Shown here in pieces: positions 14,956 through 18,733 of a stretch of 18,733 bases of DNA. The stretch is from JAICIG01 sp035532215 (lineage in GTDB: Bacteria; Planctomycetota; Planctomycetia; Pirellulales; JAICIG01), in contig DATKRK010000310.1 in the NCBI GenBank assembly GCA_035532215.1, positions 1 to 18,733 on the forward strand. The letters run 5' to 3'. Under the pieces are notes generated by a model, which did not search any database, had not been told where the DNA came from, and worked only from the letters and a program-made list of their open reading frames with translations. The position numbers and the translations under genes are program-made. The first letter of the stretch is position 1. Each line of letters begins with the position of its first letter.

Positions 14956-15438
14956 ATGTCCATCCGCCGCAAGCGCAAAATCGAGATCGAACAGCGTCAG
15001 CGACAAGTCGCCGAGTTGACGCTCAAGGGCCATACGCAGAGCGAGATCGCCGGGCGGCTGGGCGTGACGCAGCCGACGGTATCGAACGATCTGAAGGCGA
15101 TCCGCGCGGCGTGGCGCCAGGCGAGCTTGCGCGATTTCGACGCGTCGTTTTCCGAGCAACTCGAAATGCTGAGTTTGATCCAGCGCGAGGCGTGGGAGGC
15201 CTGGGAGCGTTCGAAGGGGCCCGGCCACACGGCCGTGATCGCTGGCGCCGGCGCCGGCGAGCCCTCGAAAACCCGGCAGACGATCAAGCGCCAAACGGGC
15301 GACCCGCGCTTCTTGGAGCAGTTGCAAAAATGCCTCGCCGCCTCGCGGGCCTTGCTCGGCCTCGCCATTGAAGGCGAGCGCCGCGCCAAGATCCGGCTCA
15401 ACGAGAAAAACCCCTTCACGATCGCCGGCATGGTCTAA
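14956..15438 (+). CDS. Helix-turn-helix protein (terminase small subunit-like or regulator)
   Basis: This 160-residue protein starts MSIRRKRKIEIEQRQRQVAE. Residues 24-50 (KGHTQSEIAGRLGVTQPTVS, then NDLKAI) form a clear helix-turn-helix of the kind found in phage small terminase subunits, resolvases and sigma region 4. A helical segment with many Glu/Gln and Trp follows (EQLEMLSLIQREAWEAWERS), then a Gly/Ala-rich loop and a C-terminal helix ending IRLNEKNPFTIAGMV. The tail suggests phage packaging-type proteins, where the N-terminal HTH binds DNA, but no other phage gene is near, so a regulatory role is equally possible. The same last 15 residues, in diverged form, recur in a short frame at 17281-17385. 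The ATG at 14956 is preceded by a weak AAAGG. Confidence 0.75.
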   Translation: MSIRRKRKIEIEQRQRQVAELTLKGHTQSEIAGRLGVTQPTVSNDLKAIRAAWRQASLRDFDASFSEQLEMLSLIQREAWEAWERSKGPGHTAVIAGAGAGEPSKTRQTIKRQTGDPRFLEQLQKCLAASRALLGLAIEGERRAKIRLNEKNPFTIAGMV

Positions 15439-15462
15439 AGGCCGGCGGGCGCGCCGTCGTAG

Positions 15463-15672
15463 GGTGGGCCATGCCCACCGGAACTGCTGCAGTCTGCGAT
15501 TCTAGGGTTGGCGCCCAAATGGAAGCCGGGCTTGGTTTCTTTTCTTCGAAGTCGCAGAGGTGCGCTGGCCCACGTGTTGGCTGTTCATGACATTATCCCT
15601 ATCCCTCAGCAGCGCATCTAGACAGCATCCCTCAGCAGCGCATCTAGACAGCGCTGGTGGGCAATGCCCACC
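15463..15672. repeat. Two GGTGGGC/GCCCACC hairpins flanking a 26-bp tandem repeat
   Basis: Hairpins GGTGGGC-CAT-GCCCACC at 15463-15479 and GGTGGGCA-A-TGCCCACC at 15656-15672 bracket two exact 26-bp direct copies at 15601-15626 and 15627-15652. A third hairpin of the same type is at 17397-17413. They belong to the non-coding block after the HTH gene that is partly duplicated after the DUF1559 gene. Confidence 0.7.
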
Positions 15673-15923
15673 TAGAAACACCGGACCTCCTAGCAATTCT
15701 TGAGCCGAACAGAATTGCCGTGGAAGCCGGCCGAGGTCGAGCAACGCGAGGGCCGGATACTCCGGCAGGCTAGTGAAAACAATTCTTCTTATTTGGGCTC
15801 CAGAAGCTTGGCTTTAAAAATCTATTGGTTACACTTCCGGGGGGCAGGGATGAGGCAAGTTATTGGGTAAGTCTTCATCAACGTGGCCGTCGGGGCGGGC
15901 CCGAACCGGGGAGTCGTCGAGCT

Positions 15924-17192
15924 ATGGAGTGGGAAAAATCGTTTGCGCGTCGACGTCGAGCGTTCACGCTCGTGGAATTGTTGGTGGTGATCAGCATCAT
16001 CGGCATGCTGATGGCCCTCCTCCTGCCCGCTGTGCAGCAAGCGCGTGAGGCGGGGCGGCGGAACACGTGTGCCAATAACATGCGGCAACTGGCGCTTGCA
16101 GTGACCAATTTCTTCACTGCCCAGAATTCGTACCCCGGCTACGTCCAGCCGCTCGCGCTGGGCAACACCTCGGCGATTTATCCCGTGAGCTGGATTGTCC
16201 CGATCCTCCCCTACATCGAGCGCACCGATACCTACAGAATTTACCACAGTGGCGCCTGGGGCGTCTCGACAACCGTGACCGTGCCTCCCACCTACGCGAC
16301 CGATCCGCCTCCCGTCTATATCCAACTTCTCATTTGCCCTAGCACGCCACCCACGTCGGCCTACGGCGACACGCCCTGTGTCTACGTGGCCAACAGCGGC
16401 ATGATCGACGTCCAGTCGGCCACTTATAACGGCTCGGCGAACGGCGTCACTCCGGGCGCCACTCCCGCCGACTATCCGGCCAACGGCGTGTTCTTCAACC
16501 ACTGGAACCCGCAGCAACCTTCCGGGGTAACTGTGCTGGGCGGAGCGGTAACCACCGCGGGCATCATTTACAACCCGGGACCGATTATCAAACAGAGCCA
16601 GGACTACATAACGGTCAACGATGGCAGCTCGCTGACGCTGATGCTCTCGGAGAACAACTACGCTCCCTGGGCAATCCTCAGGGTTACCACCAGCAGCGGG
16701 GCCGAGGCCGCGATCGGGCCCTGCGTTTCTGCCATCCAATCGCCGTATGGCGGCACAGCCTTCTGGAGCACGGGAACAGGCCTGGCAAAACCTTACGGCG
16801 CCGGCACCGAGCCGCAGAACGGCTTCGTCTGGTGGCCCGACGCTCAGCCGAGCCCGCTCATGAAGATCAATTCCGCCAACCGAGTGGCAGCCACCGGCTA
16901 CGACATCAACTACACCATGGCGCCTGCCAGCAATCATCCATCGGGAGTCAACGTGGCCTTTTGCGACAGCCACATCCGCTTTCTCAGCCAGGAAATCGAC
17001 TACACGGTCTTCTGCCAGCTGATGTCCCCCAACGGACGGATGTGTAACACACCGGGCATGCCGGGCAACGCAATGGACACTGCCGGCACGGGCAGCGTTC
17101 CCAACCTTGTGCAGTATTACTATCCCAGCGGTCAGAACAACTATGGAATCCTTCGCACCGCACCGATCGACGAGAGCCAGATCGGGCCGTAG
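15924..17192 (+). CDS. DUF1559 protein with type IV pilin-like N-terminus
   Basis: The 422-residue protein starts MEWEKSFARRRRAFTLVELL. This is a prepilin-type leader cut by prepilin peptidase between Ala13 and Phe14, with Glu at position 5 of the mature form, followed by a hydrophobic helix (VVISIIGMLMALLLPAVQQA) and the AREAGRRNTCANNMRQLALA stretch found in DUF1559 proteins. The large C-terminal region has the usual late motif NHPSGVNVAFCDSHIRFLSQ, close to the H-x9-D-G processing-associated pattern but with Ser in place of Gly. These proteins are hugely amplified in planctomycetes and are presumed to be surface or pseudopilin components; their exact role is not established. A longer frame starting at 15825 has a non-family Arg/Gly head, so 15924 is chosen. 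The gene is flanked on both sides by related non-coding blocks. Confidence 0.92.
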   Translation: MEWEKSFARRRRAFTLVELLVVISIIGMLMALLLPAVQQAREAGRRNTCANNMRQLALAVTNFFTAQNSYPGYVQPLALGNTSAIYPVSWIVPILPYIERTDTYRIYHSGAWGVSTTVTVPPTYATDPPPVYIQLLICPSTPPTSAYGDTPCVYVANSGMIDVQSATYNGSANGVTPGATPADYPANGVFFNHWNPQQPSGVTVLGGAVTTAGIIYNPGPIIKQSQDYITVNDGSSLTLMLSENNYAPWAILRVTTSSGAEAAIGPCVSAIQSPYGGTAFWSTGTGLAKPYGAGTEPQNGFVWWPDAQPSPLMKINSANRVAATGYDINYTMAPASNHPSGVNVAFCDSHIRFLSQEIDYTVFCQLMSPNGRMCNTPGMPGNAMDTAGTGSVPNLVQYYYPSGQNNYGILRTAPIDESQIGP

Positions 17193-17280
17193 GCGCGGCT
17201 GTAACCGTTCACGCCCCGGCGTAGCCGGGACGTGAAAAACTGACCTTCGCGCCAGATTCAAAATCGGCGACATATCTGGC

Positions 17281-17385
17281 ATGTCGCTGCCGCAACCGCC
17301 GATTAGCCGCGAACAATTGGAGGCATTGCCGCCCGAGATCCGGCTCAGCGAGAAACACCCCTTCACGATCGCCGGGATGGTCTGA
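17281..17385 (+). pseudogene. Short frame repeating the 3' end of the HTH gene
   Basis: ATG at 17281 to TGA at 17385 gives 34 residues. They start MSLPQPPISREQLEALPPE and end IRLSEKHPFTIAGMV. The end differs from that of the HTH protein (IRLNEKNPFTIAGMV) at two residues, and the DNA after the stop also resembles the DNA after the HTH gene. The first 19 residues are unrelated to the HTH protein. It is best read as a truncated, diverged copy left by duplication or recombination, though a short expressed peptide cannot be excluded. Confidence 0.6.
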
Positions 17386-17570
17386 AGCCGGCGTAGGGTG
17401 GGCACTGCCCACCAGAACTGCCGCAACGTGCGATTTCGGCTTGGTGCCCGAATAGGTGCCAGGCTGATTTGCGTCTCGTGACGGCGCAGAGGCGCGGCGG
17501 AACGCGTGTTGGCTAGTTATGATTCAAGGGCTTGGCTGCGCGTGCAGAAAGCGCTGGCGGGCAGCGCCAC
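17335..17570. repeat. Diverged second copy of the HTH-gene 3' flank
   Basis: Blocks in the same order match 15388-15655. These are the end of the HTH coding sequence, a GTAGGGTGGGC hairpin (17397-17413), AACTGC and TGCGATT stretches, a GCAGAGG stretch, GTGTTGGCT (17506-17514), and an AGCGCTGG segment near the end. Substitutions and small indels separate the copies, and the 26-bp tandem repeat of the first copy is absent. The DUF1559 gene lies between them. Confidence 0.65.
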
Positions 17571-17612
17571 CCCACAGCTGTTAAGCCAGGAAATGCAGGG
17601 TCGCGACTTCTC

Positions 17613-17640
17613 TTGTCTGCGCGACCGAAACCATTATATT
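17613..17640 (+). promoter_or_regulatory. Possible sigma70-type promoter before the Shedu-like gene
   Basis: TTGTCT at 17613-17618 and TATATT at 17635-17640 are separated by 16 bases and lie 44 bases before the ATG at 17684. This is a locally AT-rich spot in GC-rich DNA. The assignment is by eye only. Confidence 0.3.
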
Positions 17641-17683
17641 ATGGTGTCCGCGTGCGGGCCGTTTCAGCCCCCTTGTCGACCCT

Positions 17684-18391
17684 ATGAAGAGCCTCGAAAA
17701 GGCAACATTGAAAGCGCTCGACTCAGCCAAAGGAGAGCGCGCAATCGCTGATTTTCTCAAGAGGCATTATTTTCTGGTCGCTCGGTCGTTCAATCGGGGC
17801 AACAATTTCTGCCATTGCTTTGCCGAGTTCGAGCTGGGTGACGAGTATCGTGCCGACTTTCTCGTTCTCGCAGCAGATTCCGGATGCTGGTACGCATCGT
17901 TTATTGAGCTTGAGTCCCACCGAGCCAAGCTTTATCTCAAAGACGGAACTCCATCGCGGACCTTGCGTACCGCGCAACGGCAAATCGAGGATTGGAAAAA
18001 TTGGTGCCATGAGAACGAGACCATCCTCCGGAAAAAACTCTCTCGGTATCTTCGGCAACTCAAGGCGCCATCATACTGCTCCAACGTTGGCATCCACCGC
18101 CGGGCGGAAACGGAAATCTTGGATCAACGCGTTTGTATCGATTTTGGTTTTCACATCGTCATCGGGCGTCGAGCAACGCTGTCTGCCGATGAACAAGAAC
18201 GTCGGGCGAAAGCGGCGCATCTCTGGGGCGGCCCAGAAATTGCAACTTACGATCGATTCGTCGATCTGGCTCGGCGCGACGACGAGTACCACCGCGAGTC
18301 GAAAAGTCGAGCCATGCGTGGCGACATCGTTAGTCAGAAGCGTTGGTGGGCACGCTTGCCACCCATCACGGAATATGTGAGGCAGCGCTGA
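17684..18391 (+). CDS. Shedu-like (DUF4263) nuclease, candidate defence gene
   Basis: This 235-residue protein has a PD-(D/E)xK-type core as in the Shedu/DUF4263 family. An N-terminal helical part (GERAIADFLKRHYFLVARSF) leads to the strands EFELGDEYRADFLVLAADSG, with Asp58 as metal ligand, and WYASFIELES, with Glu75/Glu77 in the E-x-E/K position. Then come LYLKDGTPSRTLRTAQRQIE and DWKNW, where Gln98 or Gln100 fits the late catalytic Gln. Family members SduA act as single-gene anti-phage nucleases, or with added sensor domains. This one is short, with a C-terminal part (130-235) that has no recognised domain. The Lys usual in ExK is not evident (ELESH), so catalysis is not assured. It is a lone gene next to repeat-rich DNA, which suits a mobile defence gene. 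The ATG at 17684 lacks a clear ribosome site. Confidence 0.72.
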   Translation: MKSLEKATLKALDSAKGERAIADFLKRHYFLVARSFNRGNNFCHCFAEFELGDEYRADFLVLAADSGCWYASFIELESHRAKLYLKDGTPSRTLRTAQRQIEDWKNWCHENETILRKKLSRYLRQLKAPSYCSNVGIHRRAETEILDQRVCIDFGFHIVIGRRATLSADEQERRAKAAHLWGGPEIATYDRFVDLARRDDEYHRESKSRAMRGDIVSQKRWWARLPPITEYVRQR

Positions 18392-18453
18392 GCCGCCGCG
18401 TTCGTTGCGACTCTATCCTTTGGGGCAGCAAGAATCCGAACGACGCAACATTG

Positions 18454-18581
18454 TTCACCCCAACGGGGTGAAACCGGCCGCGACATCGACGAGCCATTGT
18501 AAATTGAGATGAGAGCCAGCGAGTTACGCCCTTTCAGGGCTGACGCACCGTTGGCGGGACGAGTTCCCAGGGCTTCGCCCT
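18454..18581. repeat. Cluster of three short hairpins
   Basis: Three palindromes follow one another: TTCACCCC/GGGGTGAA at 18454-18472, GCCCT/AGGGC at 18528-18540, and AGGGC/GCCCT at 18569-18581. The last two share the same stem in opposite orientation. They lie in the 342-bp non-coding end of the window after the Shedu-like gene, with no supported coding frame. The first may stop transcription of that gene, 63 bp downstream, but lacks a T run. Confidence 0.55.
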
Positions 18582-18642
18582 CGTTGTTCTACACAAGTCG
18601 CATGTTAGCGTTCGGAGGTTGTGAGAGGGCGTGAATGCTGTG

Positions 18643-18733
18643 CTTTTTACATAGCCCAGGCATTTATGCCTGGGATCCGCGAGCCGTTTGCCCCCCGCCC
18701 CCGATTGGCGCCTCGCGGCCGCCGTCGGCGGCC
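18643..18733. repeat. Second copy of the palindromic element, cut by the window edge
   Basis: The first 34 bases (CTTTTTACATAGCCCAGG and on) match 291-324 with four differences. The end hairpin at 18655-18674 keeps its 8-bp stem and TTTA loop; its innermost pair is A-T where the left copy has G-C. The interior that follows differs from the left copy as far as the window goes. The rest lies outside the window. Confidence 0.65.

Noticed and set aside
15601..15652. Possible CRISPR array
   Set aside because: Only two units, directly adjacent with no spacers, and no cas gene.
15822..17426. 534-codon minus-strand frame opposite DUF1559
   Set aside because: Antisense shadow; the plus strand encodes a textbook prepilin leader and DUF1559 domain.

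Overview
The window looks like a GC-rich chromosomal stretch from a member of the Planctomycetota, probably Pirellulales-like. The grounds are family-level only: a DUF1559 protein with a type IV pilin-like leader, a secreted arylsulfatase, an N-terminally anchored leucine-rich-repeat protein, a redoxin/cytochrome c/copper-monooxygenase fusion, genes with few recognisable Shine-Dalgarno sites, and intergenic spaces full of short palindromic repeats. No rRNA, tRNA or CRISPR array was seen.

Layout. 1-533: the first 24 codons of a minus-strand gene leave the window on the left (possibly an IS66-type transposase), followed by a palindromic intergenic element. 534-1587: a plus-strand HNH nuclease gene split by a one-base frameshift in a G6 run. 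1647-9114: six minus-strand genes. In transcription order they are a plcP/btaA chimera, btaB, a 48-residue membrane microprotein, a double-barrel U32 protein, the redoxin/cytochrome/monooxygenase/CBM48 fusion, and an orphan ParD-like antitoxin. 9482-10069: a plus-strand membrane protein. 10118-10242: a MITE-like element with perfect 20-bp inverted ends. 10315-13280: the LRR protein and a sulfatase, both minus strand. 13563-14414: a modular Ala/Pro/Lys-rich protein. 14956-15438: an HTH protein. 15924-17192: the DUF1559 gene, flanked by two diverged copies of the HTH gene's 3' end plus its downstream DNA. 17684-18391: a Shedu-like (DUF4263) nuclease. 18392-18733: hairpin repeats, ending in a second copy of the element seen at the left end.

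How the genes fit together. The clearest functional unit is lipid remodelling. PlcP (phospholipid hydrolysis), BtaA (3-amino-3-carboxypropyl transfer) and BtaB (N-methylation) make betaine lipid DGTS from phospholipid. Here an apparent in-frame deletion has joined the start of a plcP-like gene to the end of btaA and left btaB intact, so the pathway is probably broken at this locus unless another btaA exists or the join is an assembly error. The broken HNH gene, solitary Shedu nuclease, orphan antitoxin, possible transposase start and several repeat families suggest an accessory, rearrangement-prone region between ordinary housekeeping and secreted-protein genes.
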